Positions 27,030 to 36,932 are shown, counted from the first letter of the stretch. The stretch is DNA of 64,000 nt from VXRD01 sp965232265 (GCA_965232265.1 CBDDPH010000002.1:2294001-2358000); one strand, 5' to 3'. The notes: generated from the letters alone by a model not told the origin. Program-made: numbers and translations.

Positions 27030-27855
27030 CTAAAAATCATCCGATTCGACATACGCCTGGATCAGACGGTCTTCGCCTTCTTTGCCGGGCAGGCTGATGC
27101 CGTGTTCCATGCCGACGATGCTGGTGCAGCCTTTTTCGTGTAGATGCTTGAAAATACTTTTGTAGTTGATTTCGCCGGTGGTGGGTTCTTTGCGACCGGG
27201 GTTATCGCCCACTTGAAAAACGCCGATTTCAGACCAGCAGCGGTCGATGTTGGGAATGAGGTTGCCTTCGGTGATTTGCTGGTGGTAGATGTCAAAGAGG
27301 ATTTTGCAACACGGGTGGTTGACGGCCTGGCAGATCAGATAGGCTTGTGGCGAGCTCAGCCAGATAAACGCGGGGGTGGTTCGTCAGGCGGTTGAGCGGT
27401 TCCAATACCATGACCAGACCCGATTCTTCGAGAATATCGCAGCATCGTTTGAGCAGTTCGATCACATTGGCTGTTTGATAATCCCACGCGAGTTTTAAGT
27501 CGTACAGCCCGGGCACGACCGTACACCATTTTGCATTTACGCGCTTGGCAACTTCAATGGCGGCTTTGATATCTTTTAGCACGGCTTGTTTGGCGTCTTC
27601 ATCGTCGCCGGCAAATGTGACATCTGAAAAAGATCCCGTGGCGACAAATACACCCATTTCAAGGTTTAATCGGGTCATTTCTGCGGCGATTTTTTCTTGC
27701 ATTTCCACATCGCGTTTGGGCATGCCATTGTCTTCCCAGGCCGTAAAGCCCTGATCCGCGGCGTATTTGAGCTGGTCGAGATAGTCATCGCCCGCGCTGT
27801 GTGAGAAATGGCCGTAATGCGGGGCGTATTTGAGGTTAAATTCCCGTTGGGGCAT
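27030..27855 (-). pseudogene. Hydroxypyruvate-isomerase-like sugar isomerase (TIM barrel), frameshifted
   Basis: ATG at 27855 behind AAGGAG. The N-terminal frame (MPQREFNLKYAPHYGHFSH, then GFTAWEDNGMP, KRVNAKWCTVVPGLYD, VLEPLNRLTNHP) leaves the family pattern near 27355. The +1 frame then gives SSPQAYLICQAVNHPCCKIL, FDIYHQQITEGNLIPNIDRC, GVFQVGDNPGRKEPTTGEIN and IVGMEHGISLPGKEG, the metal-site strands of Hyi-type isomerases. The span is not a multiple of three. It would interconvert hydroxypyruvate with tartronate semialdehyde or act on a related sugar; broken unless the indel is a sequence error. Confidence 0.85.
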
Positions 27856-27987
27856 GTAAATCTCCTTTGAGGGTGAAAAAAATAACGGTCTAAAACAAGG
27901 GGTTAATTTGATAGGATAGCGTGCGTGTGTCAAATAGAAAATCGCCATCTATTGCGCGGTGGGATTCTGATTTCGGCTTGACAATGG

Positions 27988-28020
27988 GAATTAAAAATTA
28001 AAAATTAAAAATTGAGAATT
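27988..28020 (+). repeat. AT-rich intergenic repeat (AATTAAAAATT units), copy 1
   Basis: AATTAAAAATTAAAAATTAA followed by AAATTGAGAATT. Related runs at 48718-48748 and 63772-63806. Upstream of msrA; no gene is seen from 27856 to 28075. Confidence 0.75.
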
Positions 28021-28075
28021 GGGGGCTTGGTGGCTGGATGGGCTGATAGCTGACCACTAAATAAGGAGTATTACT

Positions 28076-28624
28076 ATGTCCAAGACGATGGAGACCGCAA
28101 CGCTTGGGGGCGGGTGTTTTTGGTGTGTGGAGGCGATTTATCAGGATGTGATTGGCGTGCATAAAGTTGTGTCGGGATACGCGGGGGGTGCGATAGAGAA
28201 TCCGACATATCAGCAGGTGTGTTCGGGTACTACGGGACACGCCGAGGTGGTGCAGATTGTGTTTGATCCGACTGTGATTTCGTTTGAGGAGGTTCTGTTC
28301 ATTTTCTGGCGCACGCATGACCCGACGACTTTGAACCGCCAGGGGAATGACGTGGGCACGCAGTATCGGTCGGTGATTTTTTATCACGATGAAGAGCAGA
28401 AGAAAATTGCTGAGCGGTCAATCGCAGAGACGGAGGCGGCGGACTTGTGGGCCGATCAGATTGTGACTGAGATTGCGCCGCTTCCAATATTTTACGAGGG
28501 GGAAGCGTATCATCAGAATTATTTTGTGGAGAATCCGTATCAACCGTATTGCATCTTTGTTATCAATCCCAAGGTGCAAAAGTTTCGCAAGTCATTTCGC
28601 AATAAACTGAGAGGTGAGAAATGA
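28076..28624 (+). CDS. msrA: Peptide methionine-S-sulfoxide reductase MsrA
   Basis: 182 residues. Catalytic Cys14 in GGGCFWCVEAIYQDVIGV, with GY(A)GG and TGHAEVVQIVFDP motifs; the rest follows the family to residue 182. It repairs oxidised methionine. AAGGAG precedes the ATG. Its stop overlaps the start of the following dehydrogenase gene (ATGA), so they are coupled. Confidence 0.95.
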   Translation: MSKTMETATLGGGCFWCVEAIYQDVIGVHKVVSGYAGGAIENPTYQQVCSGTTGHAEVVQIVFDPTVISFEEVLFIFWRTHDPTTLNRQGNDVGTQYRSVIFYHDEEQKKIAERSIAETEAADLWADQIVTEIAPLPIFYEGEAYHQNYFVENPYQPYCIFVINPKVQKFRKSFRNKLRGEK

Positions 28625-29640
28625 GTCCTGTTCGCGTCGGGTTTGTTGGCTGTGGGAGACAGGCGAGTGCATCGTGGTATCCCAATTTTGCAACCATACC
28701 AGAATTGGATCTGTACGCCTGCTGTGATTTGCAAGTGGAACTCGCCGAGCGCAATGCGCGGTTTTTTGGGGCGAGGCGATGGTACACAAATTTGTCTGAT
28801 ATGATAGAGAAGGAAGACCTGGATGCCGTGATGGTTGTGGGGCCACCGGATATGCACTTTGAGTGCGGCAAGCAGGTGCTGGCAGCGGGGTTGCCGTTGA
28901 TGATGGAGAAGCCTCCGGCGCGTTTAACAGCCCATGCGTGCGAGTTGGCCGATATGGCTGAGGGACGAGGGCTTATTACGCAGATTGGTCACAACATGCG
29001 ACACGCGCCCGGGGTGCAGAAATTTCGAGAACTGATGGCGACGCCCGAGTTTGGGAAATTGCTTTTTTTGGAGAGTCGGTATTTTATGCCAGGTCCGATG
29101 TGGCCGGATGATTCAGACTATCGCGCGGGCTGGCAGTATATGATTTTTCAGTCAACACACGCGGTAGATCTCGCGCGTTTTTTGGGTGGGGAAATCGAGC
29201 GGGTTTACGCGGATTTGTCGGTTGGTGAGGGCGGGCGATTTGCAATTGCCTGTACCGCGCATTTTGATAGCGGTGCAACCGGAATGATTACGCTGACGGG
29301 TTGTACCCCAAACTGGACGTGCAAAATTGAAGCGGCAGGCGATGCGCGGGCGCATTTGCGTTTGGTGAATTTGCACACGTTGGATTTTGAACCCCACTCG
29401 TCCGAAGGGGGATACCAACCCTCGCCCGGTATTCCATCCCAATCTTATTCGCCCGCCGTGCGGGACAATGCGGAAAAACGAAGTGGGTACTGGGGACAAA
29501 TGCAGGCTTTTGCACGGGCTGTACAAAAAGGGGAGTCAGGTTCACCTACCCTGCGAGATGCGTGTCAGGCGATGGTGGTATGCGAGGCGATTTGCGATAG
29601 TATCGAGCGAAAAATTCCAGTGGATGTCGAACTTTCGTGA
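28621..29640 (+). CDS. Gfo/Idh/MocA-family oxidoreductase
   Basis: 339 residues. Rossmann motif VGFVGCGRQASASWYPNF and the EKP motif MMEKPPARLTAHACEL; conserved HNMRHAPGVQKFRELM and STHAVDLARFLGG segments. NAD(P)-dependent sugar dehydrogenase, substrate unknown. Start overlaps the msrA stop; GAGAGGTGAG lies before it. Confidence 0.92.
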   Translation: MSPVRVGFVGCGRQASASWYPNFATIPELDLYACCDLQVELAERNARFFGARRWYTNLSDMIEKEDLDAVMVVGPPDMHFECGKQVLAAGLPLMMEKPPARLTAHACELADMAEGRGLITQIGHNMRHAPGVQKFRELMATPEFGKLLFLESRYFMPGPMWPDDSDYRAGWQYMIFQSTHAVDLARFLGGEIERVYADLSVGEGGRFAIACTAHFDSGATGMITLTGCTPNWTCKIEAAGDARAHLRLVNLHTLDFEPHSSEGGYQPSPGIPSQSYSPAVRDNAEKRSGYWGQMQAFARAVQKGESGSPTLRDACQAMVVCEAICDSIERKIPVDVELS

Positions 29641-29658
29641 GGTGCAAAAAAAATAAAA

Positions 29659-32600
29659 TTAATCCGCCATGTCCGCCGCTTGTGTGTCGCCAACTTTCAG
29701 CGCGTTGAAGGCGCTATTTGTCAGCCTTTTGAGGGCTGAGCGAAGGTCATCCAAAAATGTGTAAAACAAGGGGACGAGCAGCAGGGTGAGCAGGGTCGAA
29801 GAGAGCAGGCCGCCGATCATGGTGAATCCCATCGGTGCATAGGGCTGTCCCAGAACTTTACTGCTTCCCAGAGCCATTGGCAAAAGGCCGCAGACGGTTG
29901 TAAATGTCGTCATCATAATGGGGCGAAAGCGATTTGCGCCCGCTTCCATGATTGCAGCAGTTCGGGGCATGCCTTCTGCGCGCAGGCGGTTCACCATATC
30001 GACCAGCACAATCGCGTTGTTGACGACCACACCGATGAGCACGATGATGCCCACCATAGCCAACCCGGCCATAGGTGTTTGGGTCGCAAATAGCGTCCAA
30101 TAAACGCCCAGAAAGGCAAAGGGGATGGAAAACAAAACAGAAAATGGCAGGATAAAAGACTCGAACAAAACGCCCATTAGAAGGAAGACACAGGTCACGG
30201 CCATAATTGCGGCAAAATACATGGTGTAATCTTCTTCTTGCAGCTTGGAATATCTTTCGCCTTTGTCCCAGGTATAACCGCGCGGCATTTCAAATCCTTC
30301 CATTGCGCGGTCAATTTCTCCATATAGCTCTTTGACATCTTCTTTGGTTGTGAAAGCCCGCACTCGCAACCGCGTTTTGCCGTCTTCGCGTCTGATGGTA
30401 CCGCGTCCTTGATCTACGCGCAGGGTGGCAAAGTCCAGCAATGATACCTGTGTACCCGTTTCAGACGGAAAAGTCAAACGCTTCAGGCGTTGCAGTGTTT
30501 GCTGGTTCAATTTTTCCAAATACAAGCGCACCCTGATTTCGTGGTTGTCAGACTGGAGATAGGGCAATTGTACACCTTGAAGCGCGAAACCAATGCTGCG
30601 CCCCACGTCGCGAGCCACGAGTCCAAGTTTTTGTGCGCGTTCCCGGTCGATAATGACCTGTACCTCATCATTGGCGCGTTCCAAGTCTGAATCCACGCTC
30701 ATGACCGATGGGATTTCTCTTAACCGTCGGTCAACCTCTTGCATCAGATCTGCGAGTACGTCGACATTATCCCCATAGAGGACCAGTGATACGGAGGAAT
30801 CGCCATCTTCACTGCCGCTCCTGCTTTGTCCCTGTACAGCCACTTTGACGCCTACAAATTGGGGGCCGTGCTCTTTCAGGTCTGCGATGACGGCGTTGCG
30901 CGGCAGGTGCTGTTGTACGGGAATACCGATCAATGCGCGTACGGATTTATAGGTTGTCTGCCACCAGGCTTCATTGGTCTTTTTTAGAAAGACGTGAATG
31001 GAGCCATACGTAGATCTGAACCACACGCGCATGGTTTCAATCCCGTATTGCTCGCGTCGGGTATCTAAGAAATCCTCGACTTCTGCGATTGTGTCGCTGG
31101 CATCTCGAATGCCAAAATCCTTTGGAAAACGAAACTCGATGCGAAAATCGTTGAGCATGCTGCCGTCTGAATCGCCGCGTTTGAGTTCGTTCATTGGATA
31201 GCTGATGCTTCCGAGCAGGGCGAGGGCGATCAAAAATGCATCGCGCCGATGTGCGAGTGTCCAGTTCAGCATGCGCGCGTAATAATGGCGCATGCGCTGA
31301 ATGATCGCGGGGTCGGCTTTGACCTGGGAACCGCCAAAGCGCAACGCCGCCTGCGGAATAAAAATGAGTGCCACAAATAGCGATCCAACGAGTGCGACCA
31401 CAACTGGCACACCAATGCGCGCGAGAAAAAAGGTCAGTTCTACACTGCCGCTCATCAGCATCAGCGGCAAAAATACGACGACGGTTGTCAGCGTTGCCAT
31501 GGTGATCGCCAACCCGACTTCGCCGGCACCTGCGATGGCCGCTTCTTTGGTGGGGAGTCCTTTGCCGCGCATGCGATAGATATTTTCCAGGATCACAATG
31601 GCATTATCGACCACCATCCCCACGCCTACCATCAGGCCCATCATGGTCAGGACATTGAGCGACCAGCCGAGAAAATAAAGTGCCGTAATCGTAATCATCA
31701 CACACAGGGGAATAGACAGGGTGATAATCGCCGTCATCCGCACGGTTCGCAAAAAGAAGAGCAAGACCATCGCGGCGAACAACCCACCCCAAAGCCCTGT
31801 GGTTTCCAAATTGCGAATCGAATCGTTGATGTATTCGCCCTGATTAAAAAATACATTGAAAGCGATCTGATTCCCCATGAGCGGATCGTTTTCAATCTCC
31901 TGAAAAGCCGCGACCACGCGCTCGCATACTTCTACAATATTGGCGCCCGATTCTTGATAAATCGCGATCGATACGGCTTCTCGCCCATCAATGCGCTGAA
32001 ACCAGGATCGTCCGGGGATATCGTAAACGACGTCTGATATATCTCCGAGGCGGACTTCACCCCGTGGCGTGCGGATGAGAATATTTTCGATTTCATCTAT
32101 ACTTTGATATTTGGCGAGTGATCGCACAAAAAATCGCTTGCCGCCTTCGCGCACATGCCCGACCGAAAGCGCGAAGTTGTCCGATCGCAGTGATTGCACC
32201 ACCGTTCCCAAATCCACGCCCCGGGTCATCAATCGCTCGTGGCTGAGTTCAATCATGACTTCTTTTTCATCCACGCCCCAAAAGCTGACTCTGCCCACGC
32301 CCTCGACCCGCTCCAAACGCCGTTTTACATGCAGGTTTAAGAACTGATAGGGATCGACAACCGATGGATCCAGGGAGACGCCCGCCCACATAATGGACCA
32401 GCTTTCCATATTAAACTTATACACATAGACTTGATCGCGCACTTCCTCGGGCAATTCTAATTTGAGACGCTCGAGGCGGTCAACGACCTGATTATAAGCC
32501 ATGACCATATCTGTATCGGGCTGAAATTCAATGGGTGCATCCACGCCATAAGACGCGCTGTACGTGCGGATTTTTTTTATGCCTTTTACTGCGCGCAACT

Positions 32601-32832
32601 GTTCTTCCAGCGGGCGGGCGATTTGTTGTTCGGCTTCCTGGGGCGAGGCATTGCGGTGATTGTATTCAATATCCACAAACAAAAAAGCCGGTGTAAATCC
32701 CGAGGGGAAAAATTTCACCGGTACGCGGAAATAGGCCATAATCCCCACCAGTAATAATGCGACCAGGCACATGGCTACGGTGACGGGGCGATTCACTGAG
32801 ATGCGCGGGAGTAGGGAAGATTGGCGGTTCAT
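29659..32832 (-). CDS. Efflux RND transporter permease (AcrB/MdtB-like)
   Basis: 1057 residues, the size of a complete RND pump. Twelve membrane helices split by two large periplasmic domains. First helix (VTVAMCLVALLLVGIMAYFRVPVK), proton-relay Asp in GMVVDNAIVILENIYR (helix 4), and the C-terminal counterpart GVVVNNAIVLVDMVNRLR. Proton-driven export of drugs, metals or lipids. The usual membrane-fusion protein and outer-membrane channel genes are not visible next to it. Weak Shine-Dalgarno. Confidence 0.93.
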   Translation of the reverse strand: MNRQSSLLPRISVNRPVTVAMCLVALLLVGIMAYFRVPVKFFPSGFTPAFLFVDIEYNHRNASPQEAEQQIARPLEEQLRAVKGIKKIRTYSASYGVDAPIEFQPDTDMVMAYNQVVDRLERLKLELPEEVRDQVYVYKFNMESWSIMWAGVSLDPSVVDPYQFLNLHVKRRLERVEGVGRVSFWGVDEKEVMIELSHERLMTRGVDLGTVVQSLRSDNFALSVGHVREGGKRFFVRSLAKYQSIDEIENILIRTPRGEVRLGDISDVVYDIPGRSWFQRIDGREAVSIAIYQESGANIVEVCERVVAAFQEIENDPLMGNQIAFNVFFNQGEYINDSIRNLETTGLWGGLFAAMVLLFFLRTVRMTAIITLSIPLCVMITITALYFLGWSLNVLTMMGLMVGVGMVVDNAIVILENIYRMRGKGLPTKEAAIAGAGEVGLAITMATLTTVVVFLPLMLMSGSVELTFFLARIGVPVVVALVGSLFVALIFIPQAALRFGGSQVKADPAIIQRMRHYYARMLNWTLAHRRDAFLIALALLGSISYPMNELKRGDSDGSMLNDFRIEFRFPKDFGIRDASDTIAEVEDFLDTRREQYGIETMRVWFRSTYGSIHVFLKKTNEAWWQTTYKSVRALIGIPVQQHLPRNAVIADLKEHGPQFVGVKVAVQGQSRSGSEDGDSSVSLVLYGDNVDVLADLMQEVDRRLREIPSVMSVDSDLERANDEVQVIIDRERAQKLGLVARDVGRSIGFALQGVQLPYLQSDNHEIRVRLYLEKLNQQTLQRLKRLTFPSETGTQVSLLDFATLRVDQGRGTIRREDGKTRLRVRAFTTKEDVKELYGEIDRAMEGFEMPRGYTWDKGERYSKLQEEDYTMYFAAIMAVTCVFLLMGVLFESFILPFSVLFSIPFAFLGVYWTLFATQTPMAGLAMVGIIVLIGVVVNNAIVLVDMVNRLRAEGMPRTAAIMEAGANRFRPIMMTTFTTVCGLLPMALGSSKVLGQPYAPMGFTMIGGLLSSTLLTLLLVPLFYTFLDDLRSALKRLTNSAFNALKVGDTQAADMAD

Positions 32833-33166
32833 AGTTGTCTCATATAGAAAGGTGTAAAATTTTACGTCAAGTGGTCTGTCAAATAAATTTCTTGCTTTAA
32901 TCCACTGGACGCCTGCTTAAGGCATGCAGAGCCTGCCCCTGTATGCTCTAAGCAGGGGCGTGACGAACGGCGGGTGTCATTCCCGCGAAAGCGGGAATCC
33001 AGTCTAGTAAAAAAATATATTAGCACATTTTTTTGACAGAGTATTAAGTCATTGGACTGATAACACACCAAAAGGCTTCACGAATTTTGAAAGCACTTGA
33101 TAATTTGCACATGCCAGCGTATTCTTAGTGGTCGATAATAATCACAAAACGAAAAGGTGACACTTT
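32833..33166. other. 334-base gene-free stretch filled with dispersed repeats
   Basis: Between the divergently oriented RND and M42 genes, which also makes it the likely site of both promoters. Holds TTTAATCCACTGGACGCCTG (copy of the 5770 repeat), a GCCTGCCCC/GGGGCGTG block, and the hairpin at 32978-32997. An AT-rich part near 33002-33060 contains no open frame that I can support. Confidence 0.6.
32978..32997. repeat. ATTCCCGC-GAAA-GCGGGAAT hairpin
   Basis: Perfect 8-bp stem with GAAA loop, followed by CCAG. Widespread type of REP-like palindrome in unrelated genomes. It could shape mRNA ends or bind a protein. Confidence 0.85.
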
Positions 33167-34243
33167 ATGTCTTATCCTCAAGATGATCCCAATGTACTTC
33201 TGCTGTCAGACCTTTTGCGCGTTCCCGCACCATCGGGCCGCGAAGAACAAATGGCTCGGCTTATTATGGATCGCATTGCCGATTTGGGGCATGCACCGAA
33301 ACAAGACCCGCAGGGCAATGTTTGGGTGGAAGTTCCCGGACAAAATCCCGATCTGGGTCGCATCGCGCTTGCCAGCCACATGGATGAACTCGCTATGGTG
33401 ATTACCGCGATTAATGCCGATGGTACGTTGCAGGTGCGCCCGAGCGGTGGGTTGCATCCCTGGAAACTCGGCGAGTGTCCTGTTGAAATCGTTTCAGATG
33501 GGGCAGAGACGGTTGCGGCCCATCTCTGTTTTGGCTCTACGCATACGACTGATCCATCGGATCCCAACACGCAATTTGCAACGGGGCAAAGCGGTATTAC
33601 CTGGCCCTATTGCTATATGCTCACGGGTTTGACACCCGACCAACTCGCCCGAGCAGGCGTGCGCGTTGGTTCAACTGCTGTCCCAGTGGCAGGCGTGCGC
33701 GGGCCTCATTTTTTTGGACCACCCGACGATCCGCTCGTTTCCGCGTGGTTATTTGACAACCGGGGCGGGAGTCTCACCCTTCTGCGCTTGCTTCAGCGCA
33801 TTGTGGAAGAGAAGACAAAACCCAATCGCACGACCTGTTTGTGTTTTCTCGTTCAGGAAGAAACCGGATTGATTGGGGCACGAGGTTGGACCGCGCGAAA
33901 TCCGGTCGAAATTTTTATCGCAGTAGATTCTGCCCCTATGCCGCGGAACCAACAACTTCAGCTCGACGGTCGTCCAGCGATCTGGTCAAGAGATAGCCAG
34001 ATGCATTTTGATCAGGGCCTGATTGCCGATCTCGCAGCAGCGGCGCAACGCGCGGGCACACAGTTGCAATACGCCGTGTACGATCGCGCGGCGTCCGATG
34101 CCTCGGGCGTTCTTCAGGCGGGCCATGTGCCTCGGGCTGCAACGATTGGATATCCGCGAGAAAATTCCCACGGTTATGAGGTCTGCCGGCTGAGCGTTTT
34201 TGACAATCTGATTGCCGCGTTGTTCTGTTATCTCCACGCTTGA
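33167..34243 (+). CDS. M42-family metallopeptidase (glutamyl/general aminopeptidase)
   Basis: 358 residues. Metal and catalytic residues: His and Asp in ASHMDELAMV, Asp in WLFDNRGGS, Glu-Glu in LVQEETGLIGARG, Asp in FIAVDSAP and His in RENSHGYEV. All conserved for a dinuclear-metal aminopeptidase. Cytoplasmic, likely dodecameric in the family. Start at ATG 33167 with AAGGTGAC upstream. Confidence 0.92.
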   Translation: MSYPQDDPNVLLLSDLLRVPAPSGREEQMARLIMDRIADLGHAPKQDPQGNVWVEVPGQNPDLGRIALASHMDELAMVITAINADGTLQVRPSGGLHPWKLGECPVEIVSDGAETVAAHLCFGSTHTTDPSDPNTQFATGQSGITWPYCYMLTGLTPDQLARAGVRVGSTAVPVAGVRGPHFFGPPDDPLVSAWLFDNRGGSLTLLRLLQRIVEEKTKPNRTTCLCFLVQEETGLIGARGWTARNPVEIFIAVDSAPMPRNQQLQLDGRPAIWSRDSQMHFDQGLIADLAAAAQRAGTQLQYAVYDRAASDASGVLQAGHVPRAATIGYPRENSHGYEVCRLSVFDNLIAALFCYLHA

Positions 34244-34265
34244 GATTCCCTGTAAGGACGCCAGT

Positions 34266-34979
34266 ATGAATAAAAGCCTTGTGACAAATCTGCTCGCGGT
34301 CGGCGTGATCGGTGCAGGTTATGTCAGTCCTGTTTATTCCGACCATTTGCTCGCGGTTGGGCTTTTTGCAACTTCGGGTGCTCTGACCAACTGGTTGGCG
34401 GTTCACATGCTTTTTGAAAAAGTACCGGGACTCTACGGTTCGGGCGTTGTGCCGAGTCGGTTTGAAGAATTTAAGACGGGTATCCACGCTTTGATTATGA
34501 ATCAGTTTTTTACCGCTGAAAATGTTCAAAAATTTCTCGCCGAACAAAAAATTCCAGATGAGTTCGATGCCGATCCCGTTATTGAGGCCGTTGACTTCGA
34601 CCGCATCTTCAGCCGCCTGATGGAGGCTGTTCTAACTTCTCCTTTTGGCAGGATGATCAATATGTTTGGCGGTGCGGCGGTCTTACAGCCTCTCAGAGAT
34701 CCTTTTGTCGAAAAAGTTCAGGCAGAAATTCGCCTCTTGCTTTCCTCGCCCAAATTTCTCGATGCCATCCAGAGCGGGTTGAATACCGCGAGTTATACGG
34801 ACGAAATGATCGATAGGGTTGACGCCATTGTTATGCAGCGTCTAAACGAATTGACGCCCGAAATGGTTAAGACCATTGTCCAAGATATGATTCACAAACA
34901 TCTGGGCTGGCTGGTCGTTTGGGGCGGGGTTTTTGGCGGTTTTATCGGGTTGATTACTTCAGTGGTCGGTGGTCAGTAG
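34266..34979 (+). CDS. DUF445 family membrane protein
   Basis: 237 residues from the ATG at 34266, which has TAAGGA upstream; the longer frame overlaps the M42 gene. TNWLAVHMLFEKVPGLYGSG, then VVPSRFEEFKTGI, is the DUF445 signature; a membrane helix at the N terminus (TNLLAVGVIGAGYV) and one at the C terminus (GWLVVWGGVFGGFIGLITSV). Function unknown. It follows the M42 gene closely, so probably cotranscribed. Confidence 0.88.
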   Translation: MNKSLVTNLLAVGVIGAGYVSPVYSDHLLAVGLFATSGALTNWLAVHMLFEKVPGLYGSGVVPSRFEEFKTGIHALIMNQFFTAENVQKFLAEQKIPDEFDADPVIEAVDFDRIFSRLMEAVLTSPFGRMINMFGGAAVLQPLRDPFVEKVQAEIRLLLSSPKFLDAIQSGLNTASYTDEMIDRVDAIVMQRLNELTPEMVKTIVQDMIHKHLGWLVVWGGVFGGFIGLITSVVGGQ

Positions 34980-35001
34980 GCGCGGGTTTCGAGCGGGGTA
35001 C

Positions 35002-35025
35002 AACTGGCCGTTTCTCAGGCCAGTT
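35002..35025. repeat. AACTGGCC/GGCCAGTT hairpin between convergent genes
   Basis: 8-bp perfect stem with an eight-base loop, enclosed by outer arms GCGGGTT and AACCCGC. No T-run follows, so a terminator role is uncertain. Confidence 0.6.
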
Positions 35026-35042
35026 CAACCCGCTGCTACACA

Positions 35043-35666
35043 TCACCATTTCTCGACAAATGTTTTTACTTCGCCGAGTTTTTCTTTTTGTTCAGATGCC
35101 CATGTCCGCAAAGATGTCGCCATATCTGCATCGGTTGCGGTATCTGCCCATTGTGTTACAAAGGTCAACAGTCGCGCAGCGTGGGGTCGATTCAGTGCAG
35201 CCAATACCCCATAAGCTTTTTTCATTTTTTCCACCTGTCCCAAGATCAAATACGCTTCTGCGCGATATTCAATGGCTTCTGCGTAGTTTGGGTTTAATGT
35301 CAACGCGCGATTATAAGCTGCCATTGCTCCGTCCATATCTCCGGTTTTGCGCTTGACGTATCCCAAGCTGCTAAATGCCTGGTAATACGTCGAGTCCTGC
35401 TCGGTCGCTTTTGCAAATTCTCCCAGTGCGCGATTGTACAGTTCCTGGATAAAACGTGCGTACGCTTCTCGCTCTTTTCCTTCTGTAACCGACATTTTTT
35501 CTTCATAAACCCAGGCGGTATCCCGATGGCGCAAGCCTTCTTTGTGGTGACGGATTGCGGTTTCGTTTTGCCCTTCTTTGGGTTTGCGAGGCGCGGGTTT
35601 ACTCGGCGCAGCCAATACGCTGTTGCTCAGGGTCAAAATCAGAATCAACATCCATTGCATTTTCAT
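35043..35666 (-). CDS. TPR-repeat lipoprotein-like secreted protein
   Basis: 207 residues from the ATG at 35666 with AAGGAG before it; longer frame is not supported. Signal peptide MKMQWMLILILTLSNSVLAA, then tetratricopeptide-like repeats (EAYARFIQELYNRALGEFAK, YYQAFSSLGYVKRKTGDMDG, AMAAYNRALTLNPNYAEAIE). Periplasmic scaffold or envelope-assembly factor by family; partner unknown. Convergent with DUF445. Confidence 0.85.
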   Translation of the reverse strand: MKMQWMLILILTLSNSVLAAPSKPAPRKPKEGQNETAIRHHKEGLRHRDTAWVYEEKMSVTEGKEREAYARFIQELYNRALGEFAKATEQDSTYYQAFSSLGYVKRKTGDMDGAMAAYNRALTLNPNYAEAIEYRAEAYLILGQVEKMKKAYGVLAALNRPHAARLLTFVTQWADTATDADMATSLRTWASEQKEKLGEVKTFVEKW

Positions 35667-35710
35667 GCCAAAATCTCCTTTTTGATCGCGGATTGCGCGG
35701 ATTACACGGA

Positions 35711-36916
35711 TTATTTTGTGGTAGGTTGTGGTTGGGATGAATTTGCGATATGTGCAGATTCCCGGATGGCGTTTGCAAGTACATCTATTTTTTCTCGGTC
35801 GTTGTCCGGGTGCATGCCAATGAGTACTGCGCGGCTCAAGATATCCAGCGATTTGGGGCACATGTCCATTGAATAGTCGATATTCAATGCTTTGTTTTGC
35901 GGCAGATTAAATGGATCGAGCGCGGGATGGTGTGCGCCTTGCTTTCGCATGATGGGATCCCATCGCGTGTAAACGTGCCGCCCGGTGTCGATGGGCAAAA
36001 AGGCGCGTCCTTTCAATTCCGATATCTGTCCGGCAAAGTCGCGTGCATTTTTTTCAGTATCGAAAATAAAGCCGACATGGGTTCCGCATTCGAAATCCAG
36101 GCAGTTGTTTGTTATGGATGTCAAGCCCGCGTCTTCGCCCACTTTTGTCAGGGTCCGTTTGTGCCCGCGCATGCGGTCCAGCATTTCGTCGATGCGCTCG
36201 AGTTGTGCGTTGAGAATGGCGCCCGAGATTTCAGTGGCTCTGAAATTCAATCCGGCAAATTGTTCATCTGGGCGGTGTTCGTCGGGGTTCCAGTAATAAG
36301 AACAACAATCTGCAGCCACTGATCCGCGCCGAAATACAGATTCATCGGCAGAGACAAATGCGCCGCCTTCGCCGCTGGTCATGTTTTTGAAATAGTTAAA
36401 GCTAAATGCGCCGGCATGCCCGATGGAACCGAGTTCGCGCCCTTTGTATCCACCCCCCACGGCCTGGCACGCATCTTCTAATACTTTTACCCCGCGTTTT
36501 TCTGCAATGTCCATCAGGGCGTCCATATTACAGGGCAATCCCCACATATGCACGGGAATGATGGCTTTTGTGTGCGGGGCAATTTTTTGTTCGACATCTT
36601 CGGGCGAGAGGGTGATCGATTCATCTACTTCGGCAATGATGGGCATGGCGCCTGCGGCAACAACGGCGAGTGCGGTCGCCATATACGTACACGAGGGCAC
36701 AATGACCGAATCACCAGGTCCAACTTTCAGGCCAATGAGGGCGCAATAAAGCGATGCCGTGCCGCTGGTGGTCATGCGGACCTGAACACCGCCCAATCGC
36801 TTTCCCCAGTCTGCTTCAAATTGGTCGCATTCGCCGGCCTTGCCATAGCGAAAAATTTCACCGCTTTCCAAAAGGGTTTCCACGCGCTTGGCTTCGGGTT
36901 GTCCGATGCGGTACAT
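35711..36916 (-). CDS. DegT/DnrJ/EryC1-family aminotransferase
   Basis: 401 residues from the ATG at 36916 behind AGGAG. PLP lysine in AFSFNYFKNMTSGEGGAF; Asp in KVLEDACQAVGGGYKG and TTSGTASLYCALIGLK complete the active site. Family makes amino sugars or amino-acid-like products. Followed upstream by a PhyH gene with 16 bases between, so the two form an operon; together they suggest synthesis or breakdown of a modified amino sugar. The substrate is an inference I cannot refine. Confidence 0.9.
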   Translation of the reverse strand: MYRIGQPEAKRVETLLESGEIFRYGKAGECDQFEADWGKRLGGVQVRMTTSGTASLYCALIGLKVGPGDSVIVPSCTYMATALAVVAAGAMPIIAEVDESITLSPEDVEQKIAPHTKAIIPVHMWGLPCNMDALMDIAEKRGVKVLEDACQAVGGGYKGRELGSIGHAGAFSFNYFKNMTSGEGGAFVSADESVFRRGSVAADCCSYYWNPDEHRPDEQFAGLNFRATEISGAILNAQLERIDEMLDRMRGHKRTLTKVGEDAGLTSITNNCLDFECGTHVGFIFDTEKNARDFAGQISELKGRAFLPIDTGRHVYTRWDPIMRKQGAHHPALDPFNLPQNKALNIDYSMDMCPKSLDILSRAVLIGMHPDNDREKIDVLANAIRESAHIANSSQPQPTTK

Positions 36917-36932
36917 AAAATCTCCTATTCGT

